From an uncultured Lachnospiraceae bacterium (lineage in GTDB: Bacteria; Bacillota; Clostridia; Lachnospirales; Lachnospiraceae): a stretch of DNA of 64,000 nucleotides. Positions 42,878 to 50,909 of this stretch are shown here, in pieces. A program made the translations under genes and the position numbers. Each line of letters begins with the position of its first letter. Positions within the stretch are counted from its first letter, which is position 1. The notes under the pieces are model-generated. The model ran no database searches. It saw nothing but the letters and a program-made list of their open reading frames with translations, and was not told the origin of the DNA. The stretch covers positions 1 to 64,000 of the forward strand of contig CAJUFQ010000012.1 of assembly GCA_910585625.1 (NCBI GenBank). The letters run 5' to 3'.

Positions 42878-42893
42878 TGTTGGAGGAGGAGAG

Positions 42894-43688
42894 ATGAGAA
42901 AAAAGCCCGATTGGAAATTTATTGTCCCATTTCTGATAGCGTTTGCCGTGTTCTTGGTAGCTGTCGTAAAGCTTGGCATGTTGCTGTGGGAATATTATAA
43001 GGGTGGCCGGGAGTATCGGGATTTAAAGGAATCGGTTGTTTCCGCAAGGGAAGATACAGATGGCTTGAAAGAGCAGGAAGCTGGGTTTTTCGTGGATTTT
43101 GAGAAACTTCGGAAAGTCAATCCTGACGTCGTGGGCTGGATTCGCATTGAGAAATTAGGAATCAGCTATCCGATTGTGCAAGGTGAGGACAACGAGTATT
43201 ATCTGGCGCATACTTTCTATAAAAAAGAGAATAAATGTGGCAGTATTTTCATGGAGGCAGAGAACCAGGGAGATTTCAGTGACCAAAATACGTTTGTGTA
43301 TGGGCATAACATGAAAGACAAATCGATGTTTGCCAGGCTGAACGAATTCCGAGAGGAAGACACGTTCCACGAGAATCCTGAATTCTATATATACACACCG
43401 GCAGGCGTGCGAAAGTATAAAATCTATTCCTGCCAGATAGCGGCCTTAGGGGGAGAATCCTTCCGGCATCAGTTCTCAGGTGTGGATGATTATAGCCGCT
43501 GGCAGGAGGAAGTGCAGGCGCGCAGCCTTTACGCCATGGGGGTGGAGCCGAAAGCTACCCAGAGTACGGTGACACTGATGACTTGCACGCCGGCAGGCGA
43601 GGGTTATCGTTTCCTCGTGCATGGGGCGCTGGAAGAAGAGGCAGAGACAGATAGCGGGGAGGGGATTTCAAGTGGAAGCCAAAGATAG
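42894..43688 (+). CDS. Class B sortase
   Basis: 264 residues. Sortases attach proteins to the wall. The N-terminal membrane anchor (about 10-30) and the C-terminal catalytic domain are clear: WIRIEKLGISYPIVQ, His in VYGHNMKDKSMF (about 140), Cys in TLMTCTPAGEGYRFLVHG (about 230), with the arginine of the same stretch. No sortase substrate lies adjacent, though the LRR protein is within 2 kb and has no motif. The start ATG has AGGAGGAGAG. Confidence 0.9.
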   Translation: MRKKPDWKFIVPFLIAFAVFLVAVVKLGMLLWEYYKGGREYRDLKESVVSAREDTDGLKEQEAGFFVDFEKLRKVNPDVVGWIRIEKLGISYPIVQGEDNEYYLAHTFYKKENKCGSIFMEAENQGDFSDQNTFVYGHNMKDKSMFARLNEFREEDTFHENPEFYIYTPAGVRKYKIYSCQIAALGGESFRHQFSGVDDYSRWQEEVQARSLYAMGVEPKATQSTVTLMTCTPAGEGYRFLVHGALEEEAETDSGEGISSGSQR

Positions 43689-43783
43689 CCCCAGGGACAA
43701 AGAATGAGCATACAGTAAGGCGCATGGTTTGGATAAACTGAATCGATAGTGCAGCAGGGCGGAGAGGAAAAGGAGGAGCAGTA

Positions 43784-44527
43784 ATGAAAGAATTAACACG
43801 GGAAGAGAAGATTGAAAAGTTTTTGCAAATGGTGAAGGAATCGGAGAATATCGTCTTCTTTGGCGGCGCCGGGGTATCTACGGAAAGCGGCATCCCAGAT
43901 TTCCGCAGTGTGGACGGATTGTATAACCAGGAATATGATTATCCGCCGGAAACGATTTTAAGCCACACATTTTACCGAAGGAACACAGAAGAGTTTTACC
44001 GTTTTTACCGCAACAAGATGCTGTGCCTGACAGCACAGCCGAACATGGCGCATAAGAAGCTTGCTGAGCTGGAAGCGGCAGGCAAGGTGAAGGCGGTAGT
44101 GACGCAGAATATTGACGGCCTGCACCAGCTTGCCGGGAGCAGGAAAGTCCTGGAGCTTCACGGCAGCGTACACCGCAACTACTGTGAGTCCTGCCATCAG
44201 CTGTATGATGCCGAGTATATGCTGCATAGCACGGGCGTCCCCCATTGTGAGGCCTGCGGAGGCGACATTAAACCAGATGTGGTGCTTTATGAGGAGGGGC
44301 TTGACAATCGGACGATTCAGGAGGCAGTTTACTATATCAGCAATGCAGACATGCTGATTATCGGCGGAACCTCGCTTGCCGTCTATCCGGCGGCAGGATT
44401 GGTTGATTATTACCAGGGCAGTAAGCTGGTGCTGGTCAATAAGTCAGCCACGGCGCGGGACGGCATAGCCGATTTAGCGCTGCAGGAAAGTATCGGGGAA
44501 TTGTTTGGAATGATTCAGGTTTCTTAA
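43784..44527 (+). CDS. NAD-dependent protein deacylase (sirtuin, Sir2 class)
   Basis: 247 residues. Sirtuins remove acyl groups from lysines using NAD. GGAGVSTESGIPDFRS, the TQNIDGLHQLAG, catalytic His in LELHGSVHR and a zinc set (CESC, CEAC) are present. C-terminal GTSLAVYPAAGL and LVNKSAT end the Rossmann part. AGGAGGAGC lies before the ATG. The enzyme is most likely the standard CobB-like form. Confidence 0.93.
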   Translation: MKELTREEKIEKFLQMVKESENIVFFGGAGVSTESGIPDFRSVDGLYNQEYDYPPETILSHTFYRRNTEEFYRFYRNKMLCLTAQPNMAHKKLAELEAAGKVKAVVTQNIDGLHQLAGSRKVLELHGSVHRNYCESCHQLYDAEYMLHSTGVPHCEACGGDIKPDVVLYEEGLDNRTIQEAVYYISNADMLIIGGTSLAVYPAAGLVDYYQGSKLVLVNKSATARDGIADLALQESIGELFGMIQVS

Positions 44528-44556
44528 GGGCCTCAGTGGCAAAAGGGAGGAAAATT

Positions 44557-44754
44557 ATGCCGATTCCTTATGAAGTAGGAGATGTCGTGCGCCTCAAAAA
44601 ACAGCATCCCTGTGGGAGCAGCGAATGGGAGGTATTGCGCGTGGGGGCGGATTTCCGTCTGAAATGTTTAGGCTGCGGCCATCAGATTATGATTGCCCGC
44701 AAGTTGGTGGAAAAGAATACAAAAGAGATCCGCAAAAAGGAAGATTTTTCCTGA
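44557..44754 (+). CDS. DUF951 family protein
   Basis: 65 residues from the ATG at 44557, preceded by GGGAGG; an upstream in-frame GTG at 44536 is less likely. VGDVVRLKKQHPCGSSEWEVLRVGADFRLKCLGCGH with its Cys/His set is the family signature and may bind zinc. Function is unknown. It lies just after the sirtuin and may be co-transcribed. Confidence 0.82.
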   Translation: MPIPYEVGDVVRLKKQHPCGSSEWEVLRVGADFRLKCLGCGHQIMIARKLVEKNTKEIRKKEDFS

Positions 44755-44822
44755 TGCATTTTAGGGGAAAGGATGTTACCATAATAGTATGCTTATAACT
44801 TTTAAGTAGAAATGTTTATGGG

Positions 44823-45833
44823 ATGATGGAAATGGGCGGACAAAAGAAGAACGGCAGGAAAATCGCAGCCGCCATTGCTGGCGGGTCTGCGGTTTTTTTG
44901 GTATTGTATGCGATTGCAGTAAATCTCCTTGTCAATGCGGCTTTGGTGCCTTCGTTTATGGAACGGTTGGAAGCTTTTGAGAGGATAACGGACGAGAGCT
45001 ACGCAGCGCAAGTCCAGACGACAGATATCAAGGAGAACGGGCGGTCGGCATGGGTACAGACAAAAGAATGGCTAAAGACGGCAGAGAGGCGGAAACTTTC
45101 CGTGCAGAGCGAAGATGGTTACAATTTGGTGGCGGAAGTCTTTCCTATGGGAACAGACAGCCATAGGTGGGCGCTTCTGCTGCATGGGTATACCGGGTGG
45201 AAAGAGGAGCTGTATCCCTTTGCTTACTGGTATCACGGGGAGGGTTACCATGTGCTGGCTCCTGATCTCAGATGCCAGGGGGAGAGCGAGGGAGATTTTA
45301 TCGGTATGGGATGGACAGACCACTTTGACTGTATGCTATGGATCCAATATATTTTATCGCAGGATGGAGAGGCTGAAATCGTTCTGCATGGGCAGTCTAT
45401 GGGCGCGGCGACTGCGTTGATGATGGCGGGGGACGAAGCTTTGCCGGGCAATGTAAAGGCGGTAGTTTCTGACTGTTCTTATACGGACGCCTATGCCATG
45501 TTCAGCCAGAAAATAGGGGAGTGGTTCGGGCTTCCGGCGTTTCCTTTTGTAGACTCGGCATGTCTGGCGCTTAAGCTTCGCGGAGGTTACGATCTGAAAG
45601 ATGCGTCAGCCCTTGAAGCTGTCCGTAGAAGCAAGACACCGACACTGTTTATCCATGGAGGACAGGACGCCATGATATCTGTAGATATGGCAAAAGAACT
45701 GTACGATGCAGCAGCCGGTCAGAAGGAACTGCTGATTGTGGAAGACGCTGGGCATGCGCAGTCACAAGATAAAGACCCGGGTACATACTATGGCACAATC
45801 CAAGCATTTTTGGAGAAAAGCCTTGCAAAATAG
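44823..45833 (+). CDS. Alpha/beta hydrolase, membrane-anchored
   Basis: 336 residues. An N-terminal hydrophobic segment (about 12-35) likely anchors the protein with its catalytic domain outside. The fold markers are HGYTGWKEE, the nucleophile LHGQSMGAAT (GxSxG), an acid in HGGQDAMIS and His in DAGHAQS. Of the nearby in-frame start codons the first (44823) is kept, since no clear ribosome site decides. Substrate is not known. Confidence 0.85.
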   Translation: MMEMGGQKKNGRKIAAAIAGGSAVFLVLYAIAVNLLVNAALVPSFMERLEAFERITDESYAAQVQTTDIKENGRSAWVQTKEWLKTAERRKLSVQSEDGYNLVAEVFPMGTDSHRWALLLHGYTGWKEELYPFAYWYHGEGYHVLAPDLRCQGESEGDFIGMGWTDHFDCMLWIQYILSQDGEAEIVLHGQSMGAATALMMAGDEALPGNVKAVVSDCSYTDAYAMFSQKIGEWFGLPAFPFVDSACLALKLRGGYDLKDASALEAVRRSKTPTLFIHGGQDAMISVDMAKELYDAAAGQKELLIVEDAGHAQSQDKDPGTYYGTIQAFLEKSLAK

Positions 45834-45851
45834 GGATAATTATGGTAACAT
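45823..45851 (+). promoter_or_regulatory. Possible promoter of rpsF-ssb-rpsR
   Basis: TTGCAA and TAACAT with a 17-base spacer, overlapping the end of the preceding gene. Confidence 0.4.
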
Positions 45852-45880
45852 ACTGAATCGTGATATATTAATTTATCCTT

Positions 45881-45902
45881 GCTCCCGGCAGGAACCGGGG
45901 GC
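45881..45902 (+). promoter_or_regulatory. Leader hairpin before rpsF, candidate S6:S18 site
   Basis: GCTCCCGG and CCGGGGGC form an 8-bp stem (one T-G pair) around CAGGAA, in the mRNA leader of rpsF. Many Firmicutes regulate this operon by binding the S6:S18 complex to a hairpin with a conserved CCG. The bases here fit that idea but the fold is not proven. Confidence 0.45.
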
Positions 45903-45928
45903 CCAAAGACCAAAAGGAGGTACAAGGC

Positions 45929-46219
45929 ATGAACAAATATGAATTGGCGCTTGTCGTTAATGCAAAGCTTGAAGATGAAGCAAGAGCCGCAGTTGTGGAG
46001 AAGACAAAGGGATACATTACACGTTTCGGCGGAACCATAGCTGAGGTGGATGAGTGGGGCAAGAAAAGATTGGCCTATGAAATCCAGAAAATGAGAGAAG
46101 GCTTCTATTACTTCATCAAATTCGATGCAGAGTCAGATTGTCCGGCAGAACTTGAGAGGCATATCCGTATTCAGGACAATGTGCTGCGTTTCTTATGCGT
46201 TCGACAGGACGAGGCATAG
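45929..46219 (+). CDS. rpsF: Ribosomal protein bS6
   Basis: 96 residues, full length. S6 sits on the small subunit platform with S18. MNKYELALVVNAKLEDEARA, then DEWGKKRLAYEIQKMREGFYYF and the C-terminal end fit the family. AAAGGAGG is the ribosome site. It heads the standard rpsF-ssb-rpsR operon. Confidence 0.97.
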   Translation: MNKYELALVVNAKLEDEARAAVVEKTKGYITRFGGTIAEVDEWGKKRLAYEIQKMREGFYYFIKFDAESDCPAELERHIRIQDNVLRFLCVRQDEA

Positions 46220-46237
46220 ATAGAAAGAGGAGATTAG

Positions 46238-46681
46238 ATGAACAAAGTCATACTTATGGGCAGATTGACCAGAGACCCGGAAGTCCGTTATTCACAGGGA
46301 GAGCAGGCTACGGCAGTTGCAAGGTATACTCTGGCAGTAGATAGAAGGTTCAGGCGCGACAATGACCAGCAGTCCGCAGATTTCATAAACTGTGTGGCAT
46401 TTGGCAGGAGCGGGGAGTTTGCTGAGAAATATTTCCATAAGGGAATCAAGATTGTTGTGACCGGAAGGATTCAGACAGGCAGCTATACCAACCAGGAAGG
46501 CCAGAAAGTATATACTACGGATGTTGTGGTTGAGGATCAGGAATTTGCAGAGAGCAAAGCTGCAAGCGAGCAGGCAGGCGGTGGTTTCCAGCCGGCGGCA
46601 AGACCTGAACCCAGTGCGGCGGCAGGAGATGGCTTTATGAATATTCCTGACGGCATTGACGAGGAATTACCGTTTAATTAG
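46238..46681 (+). CDS. ssb: Single-stranded DNA-binding protein
   Basis: 147 residues. The OB fold (MNKVILMGRLTRDPEVRYSQGEQATAVARYTLAVDR, then DFINCVAFGRSGEFAEKYFHKG) is complete and the acidic tail ends in EELPFN, the partner-binding end. It lies 18 bases after rpsF and before rpsR. Confidence 0.97.
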   Translation: MNKVILMGRLTRDPEVRYSQGEQATAVARYTLAVDRRFRRDNDQQSADFINCVAFGRSGEFAEKYFHKGIKIVVTGRIQTGSYTNQEGQKVYTTDVVVEDQEFAESKAASEQAGGGFQPAARPEPSAAAGDGFMNIPDGIDEELPFN

Positions 46682-46698
46682 ATTAGGAGGCAAAGATT

Positions 46699-46962
46699 AT
46701 GGCTTATAATAAGACAGAAAAGGGCGATGCTCCAATGAAGAGAAGAGGAGGCGTCCGCAGAAGGAAGAAAGTTTGCGTATTTTGCGGCAAGGATAATGTG
46801 ATTGATTATAAAGACACCAACAAGCTCAAGAGATACGTGTCAGAGAGAGGAAAAATCCTTCCCAGAAGGATTACCGGCAACTGCGCGAAGCACCAGAGGG
46901 CACTTACCGTTGCCATCAAGAGGGCAAGGCATATCGCTTTAATGCCATACGTAACAGACTAA
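46699..46962 (+). CDS. rpsR: Ribosomal protein bS18
   Basis: 87 residues. The cysteine pair in KVCVFCGKDN, then IDYKDTNKLKRYVSERGKILPRRITGNCAKHQR are typical of a C+ (zinc-type) S18. AGGAGG precedes the start. A terminator follows at 47033. Confidence 0.97.
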   Translation: MAYNKTEKGDAPMKRRGGVRRRKKVCVFCGKDNVIDYKDTNKLKRYVSERGKILPRRITGNCAKHQRALTVAIKRARHIALMPYVTD

Positions 46963-47032
46963 GCCTCAGGAGACGAAAAGTTTTCAGGGGTTGGGGCTGT
47001 TGTGGCAAAGTTCCGGCAAAAATGCGAAGACG

Positions 47033-47063
47033 GGCCAATCACTTTCGGGTGGTTGGCCTTTTT
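47033..47063 (+). terminator. Terminator after rpsR
   Basis: GGCCAATCAC pairs with GTGGTTGGCC (one G-T) and is followed by TTTTT. Confidence 0.85.
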
Positions 47064-47205
47064 ACATCTTATATTGTTAATTCGCAAAATTATGTAATAG
47101 TGGAATGATTCACAATTCCTCCTACGTGATTATGCAAATTGCCAGTGTAATTTTTTCCACTTTACTACACCCTACTCTTATAGGGTAAAAAACTTATTTA
47201 TCTAA

Positions 47206-47234
47206 TGTACAAGCGTTTAGAAATACAGTATAAT
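47206..47234 (+). promoter_or_regulatory. Promoter of the MNT/HEPN unit
   Basis: TGTACA and TATAAT with a 17-base spacer, 20 bases before the ATG. The -35 matches consensus at only 4 of 6 positions. Confidence 0.45.
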
Positions 47235-47254
47235 TAAGGCGAGGGAGTGATTGT

Positions 47255-47599
47255 ATGGTACAAGACCGGGAATTAAAAAGTATCTTAGATAAATTGGCAG
47301 AAAGTTTAATAAATGTGTATAGGGATAAGTTAAAGTCAGTAATTCTTTATGGCTCCTTTGCCAGAGGAACAGCTGCACCTGAATCGGACATTGACGTTTT
47401 GGTATTAGTAGATTCTCCGTTGGAGGAGTTAAAAAAATATCAAGATCAGCTATGTGATGTTTCGACAGATTTTGCATTGCAATATTTTAGGGTTTTTTCT
47501 ATCATTGATGTGAGTTATGCGGAATTTAATGAGTGGAAGCAAGTATTACCGTTTTACCATAATGTGGCTAATGAGGGAGTTGTTTTGTATGCAGCCTAG
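47255..47599 (+). CDS. MNT-domain nucleotidyltransferase (MntA-like antitoxin)
   Basis: 114 residues. The nucleotidyltransferase motif GSFARGTAAPESDIDVLVLVD is intact. Such small enzymes pair with HEPN proteins in type VII toxin-antitoxin systems, where the MNT part adds AMP to the HEPN toxin to silence it. The HEPN gene overlaps its end by 11 bases. It lies in an AT-rich islet after rpsR, so it was probably acquired. Its partner is broken here. Confidence 0.8.
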   Translation: MVQDRELKSILDKLAESLINVYRDKLKSVILYGSFARGTAAPESDIDVLVLVDSPLEELKKYQDQLCDVSTDFALQYFRVFSIIDVSYAEFNEWKQVLPFYHNVANEGVVLYAA

Positions 47600-47975
47600 T
47601 GTAAGAGATTTATCCCGATACCGCTTAGAACGTGCGGAAGAAGATATCCGCACTGCGTAATTAAATATAGAGAATGGATTATACAAAGGAGCTATAAATA
47701 GGTCATATTATGCTATTTTTCATGCAATTCGGGCAGTGAATGTTTTGGATGGATTTGATGCGTCTAAGCATTCATCTGTGATTGCACATTTTAATCAATT
47801 TCATGTCCATAAGGGTGATTTTGACAAGGGTATATATAAAATCATAGATTCATCTTATCGGATTCGCGAAAAATGTGATTATTCAGACTTTTTTATTGTC
47901 TCTAAAGAGGAAGCGCAGGAACAGTATGAAAAAGCACGTTGTTTTTTAAATAGTGTTAAAGAATTTTTGAATTAA
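47589..47975 (+). pseudogene. HEPN-domain (HepT-like) toxin gene with premature stop
   Basis: The ATG at 47589 lies 11 bases inside the MNT gene. The 24th codon is TAA (47658-47660), after which the same frame runs on to 47975 and encodes a recognisable HEPN domain: NRSYYAIFHAIRAVNVL and YRIREKCDYSDFF. In relatives that position is usually a lysine, and AAA to TAA is one change. The toxin is therefore probably dead, unless translation restarts internally. Confidence 0.7.
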
Positions 47976-47988
47976 GGGGGAGGAATAA

Positions 47989-48621
47989 ATGTATAGTTTG
48001 GAAGACATATTTATGTCCCGCCCGTTTAGGACGAGAAATGCAGATGAATATGCATTAGAAAGCATCCCAAAACTATTTGTGAATCCTACAGATGAATTAA
48101 ACAGGCCATTTGATTATGAAAATATTATTGTAAAGGGCAAAATGGGTTCGGGAAAGACCATGTAAACGGTAAGCCTGGCAAAATACACAAATAAATCATC
48201 AGAATATAATATAACAAACAAAATTGAGGCTGGACAAGGCAGAAAAAGCAGTACATATGAAATGGATTACGCGTATTGTATTTATAAAGATATACCAACG
48301 CATTATTTAAAGAATACAGAACGATTGGATAAGAACAGAAGCAGAGAAACTGGAGAGATAATTAAAAAAATCACAAAAATAACCGATACCCTCATTGAAC
48401 AAGCTGTTATTCCTGGAAAAATAGAAGGGATAATAACATTTGTGAGTAGTGAAAAGAATAGTGCTTATCTTACGGCAGAGAATGGGCGGGACTATTTTTT
48501 TATGAAGAATGATGTTATAGAAGATGACCGATGTAAAACATTGATGGCATCAAAACCGGTGAGGTTTGTTCCAGTAGAAAGAAACAATCATTTATTTGCA
48601 GAAGCAGTGGAAATTTTGTGA
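47989..48621 (+). pseudogene. Truncated P-loop ATPase with C-terminal OB-like domain
   Basis: ATG with AGGGGGAGG upstream starts 58 residues ending in the Walker A region KGKMGSGKTM, then TAA at 48163. The same frame continues to 48621. Its last 70 residues (GKIEGIITFVSSEKNSAYLTAENGRDYFFMKNDVI) resemble a cold-shock/OB domain. The ATPase core between is missing, so this looks like a gene with a large internal loss. It follows the HEPN remnant closely and belongs to the same decayed defence-type islet. Confidence 0.55.
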
Positions 48622-48635
48622 GTACCAAAACAAAC

Positions 48636-48672
48636 GCCAGTAACAGGATGGGAATCAGTCTCATCCTGTTTT
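48636..48672 (+). terminator. Terminator in the islet
   Basis: ACAGGATG and CATCCTGT form an 8-bp stem followed by TTTTTA. Confidence 0.7.
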
Positions 48673-48729
48673 TATCTTATAGGAAAGACCTTATCACGCT
48701 AAAGCGTGAGTGGTCTTCCTAGTAAGATA
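48673..48729. repeat. Long imperfect hairpin of possible mobile origin
   Basis: TATCTTA, GGAAAGACC and TCACGC pair with GCGTGA, GGTCTTCC and TAAGATA around TAAA, with small bulges. It is too long for a simple terminator and no gene is inside. It may be an end of a mobile element, or a dispersed repeat. Confidence 0.45.
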
Positions 48730-48848
48730 AAAAATAAAATGCGCACTCGAACAAGAGGTTAATATTGCTTCGCAAATGTGCTTGGCGCGTCAAAGTGTAC
48801 AACCCCATTCCCTCAAGATTGGGGTTAGGGGAGCTTAAGTGGGCTTAC

Positions 48849-49997
48849 TTACCTTGTTCCATATCTGTCAATTTCCTGCTTCATGAAAAGAGCGGCAGAG
48901 TCCTCTTTCGTACACTGCAGATGGAAAAAGGGGACGGAGCTGCCCAGCCTTTCCACGAACAATAAATTGGATAGCAGCATTTCCTCTGTCCAGGAAGGCG
49001 AGATAAGACGCTGCATGGTGCGAAGGGCAGTTTCTTCCGCCGTCATGGGCAGCAGGGCGTCTGTGGGGGCTTGCTTTAAGAACGTAATGCCGCCGAGAGG
49101 TACAGCTTTGGCGGTATACTGCCCGGAGGTGCCGCACCAGGGGATTCCGTAGACAATAGGTTTGCCGTCCATGAAAACCAGGAGGTTCAGGTCACCGTTT
49201 AAATAAGGCGTCCCAAACTGCCGGTTCCAGAGAGAGGCGTGGGTAGACTTGCCTGAACCAGAGGGGCCGGAAAAAAGCCAAGCCTTGTCTTGATATAAGA
49301 TGGAGGAAGAGTGGATGGCAAATGCTCCCAGCGATTGCGCACGGATTAAATAGGCAAATCGCATAATGTGGAACACTTTTTCAGCAAGGTCACTGGCAAA
49401 GGGCTCTGGGCAGAACAGTATAGCCTGCCTGCCGTCAAGAGAAACGTGCATTTCCGCAATCCCATAGCCTGCAGGGTAAGAAAACATATAATAATCCTCA
49501 TTCCGGCAGATAATCAGCTCGTCGGTATGAATTAACAATTCACCGCCTGCGTGGACGTCCGGGACAGCCGTAAGGATACGGAAAGCCAGATCCGCAGCTT
49601 GCGCCTGACAGGAAAAATCAAAAAAAGCTGGCTTGAGCAGTTGCTCTGGGCCATTGTAAGATATGACAGCCGGGCCAATCTGGAAAAAAAGATCCGTTGG
49701 GGTGGGGGCATAGCGTATGGAAGGCGTGAGGATTCCTGCCGCTTGTAATTGGAGGAGAAAGAGCCTGACATCCTCCTCTAACGCTGGGATATCAGAATCC
49801 TTGGCATGGTAATGCTCTGCCAAGGTTGTAAGCAGCAAACGCTCATCAGCCCCTTGCTCTAATGTGCGGTAAAGCAACAGCCCGGACTTGTTTAAGCGGA
49901 TGCTGCGCCTGAAATCCGCGACATTCTGTCCATAGGGAAGAAGATAAGGGACACCGGCAATCTCATGTAAACAGTATCCTCTTTTCAGCTTTATCAT
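48849..49997 (-). CDS. PqqD domain fused to HPr-kinase-like P-loop protein
   Basis: 382 residues from the ATG at 49997, which has AAAGGA 6 bases before it. The N-terminal 90 residues resemble PqqD/RRE peptide-binding proteins. The C-terminal part holds the HPr-kinase-type P-loop FSGPSGSGKST followed by YLNGDLNLLVF and PWCGTSGQY. HPr-kinase relatives in lasso-peptide clusters phosphorylate serine at a peptide C-terminus, so peptide modification is a reasonable inference. It is divergent from the signal peptidase gene. Confidence 0.75.
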   Translation of the reverse strand: MIKLKRGYCLHEIAGVPYLLPYGQNVADFRRSIRLNKSGLLLYRTLEQGADERLLLTTLAEHYHAKDSDIPALEEDVRLFLLQLQAAGILTPSIRYAPTPTDLFFQIGPAVISYNGPEQLLKPAFFDFSCQAQAADLAFRILTAVPDVHAGGELLIHTDELIICRNEDYYMFSYPAGYGIAEMHVSLDGRQAILFCPEPFASDLAEKVFHIMRFAYLIRAQSLGAFAIHSSSILYQDKAWLFSGPSGSGKSTHASLWNRQFGTPYLNGDLNLLVFMDGKPIVYGIPWCGTSGQYTAKAVPLGGITFLKQAPTDALLPMTAEETALRTMQRLISPSWTEEMLLSNLLFVERLGSSVPFFHLQCTKEDSAALFMKQEIDRYGTR

Positions 49998-50030
49998 AAA
50001 ATATCCTTTCTGTGATGTAAATCTGATATC

Positions 50031-50063
50031 ATTATAGCATTTCCCCATAAAAGGTGCTATAAT
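50031..50063. promoter_or_regulatory. Symmetrical divergent promoter region
   Basis: ATTATAGCA (50031-50039) and TGCTATAAT (50055-50063) are a perfect 9-bp inverted repeat with a 15-base spacer. Each arm reads TGCTATAAT, an extended -10, on its own strand. One drives the PqqD/HPr-kinase-like gene, the other the signal peptidase gene. Confidence 0.65.
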
Positions 50064-50097
50064 AATATTTATTAAAAGCGATTATAGGATAAGGAAA

Positions 50098-50547
50098 ATG
50101 GAAGCAAGAGCAGATGTTGAACAGCTGTTATGGGATGGAAATACAGTTCAGATTACAATAAGTGGCTATAGTATGTACCCAATGCTGGTGCCTGGCAGGG
50201 ACAGCGTTATTCTTGCGCCGCTAAATGGGGTGCAGCCAAAACGCGGCGACGTCATGCTCTATCGGCGGGATAGCAGCATTTTGGTGCTTCACCGGGTCTG
50301 GCGGGTACGTCGGGATGGGATTTACATGGTAGGAGATAACCAGACTGAGACAGAAGGGCCGCTGCGGGCGGATCAGATGCGTGGCCGTCTGGAAGCTTTC
50401 ATCCGCAAAGGCCGGCAGATTCCGGCCAGTTCCTTCCCCTATCGCGTATATGCTGTTCTCTGGCTGTGGATGCGGCCCATTCGGCATAAGATTGCTGTGG
50501 CAGTCCATTTCATGAAGGGATGCGTCAAACGATCTGATGGCAAATAG
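50098..50547 (+). CDS. Signal peptidase-like protein (S26, Ser/His type)
   Basis: 149 residues. The nucleophile context GYSMYPMLVPG and the downstream RGDVMLY fit S26. The general base is His in VLHRV, not a Lys, as in the ER/SipW-type enzymes, and YMVGDNQTETEGPL follows. A basic C-terminus with a hydrophobic stretch may bind the membrane. Near the PqqD proteins it may cut a leader peptide. It lies behind a strong divergent promoter. Confidence 0.8.
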   Translation: MEARADVEQLLWDGNTVQITISGYSMYPMLVPGRDSVILAPLNGVQPKRGDVMLYRRDSSILVLHRVWRVRRDGIYMVGDNQTETEGPLRADQMRGRLEAFIRKGRQIPASSFPYRVYAVLWLWMRPIRHKIAVAVHFMKGCVKRSDGK

Positions 50548-50635
50548 CAGATGGCCGGACACATTTTCATGAAAACTTGCCGGCAGATGAGCATTATGTG
50601 AGCTGAATTTTCATTTTTTTTCAGAGGTAATACAT

Positions 50636-50902
50636 ATGGATACCAGGTATAAGGTCAGAAAAGCAGCTGGGAGTTACTGGCTCCTGGACATGGAGCAGGA
50701 TGGGAGAAATTATATAGAGCCAATCGAGCTTAACGAAAGCGGGGCCGGTATCTGGGAGCTTATCAGCCAGGGGGCAGATGTGCCGGCGGCGGCAGGAGAG
50801 CTGGCAAAGAGATACGGCATAGAAACAGAGATGGCGCAGGAAGACATACTGCAGTTTCTGGCGGGCCTTGAAGCTGCAGGGGTATCAACAGGAGTTAAGT
50901 GA
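50636..50902 (+). CDS. PqqD-family protein
   Basis: 88 residues. The segment PIELNESGAGIWELISQG followed by LAKRYG and DILQFLAGLEAAGV is typical of PqqD peptide chaperones, which hold a precursor peptide for modifying enzymes. No radical-SAM enzyme or precursor was found next to it. AGAGG lies before the ATG. The next gene starts 8 bases after its stop. Confidence 0.8.
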   Translation: MDTRYKVRKAAGSYWLLDMEQDGRNYIEPIELNESGAGIWELISQGADVPAAAGELAKRYGIETEMAQEDILQFLAGLEAAGVSTGVK

Positions 50903-50909
50903 GGCAGAC

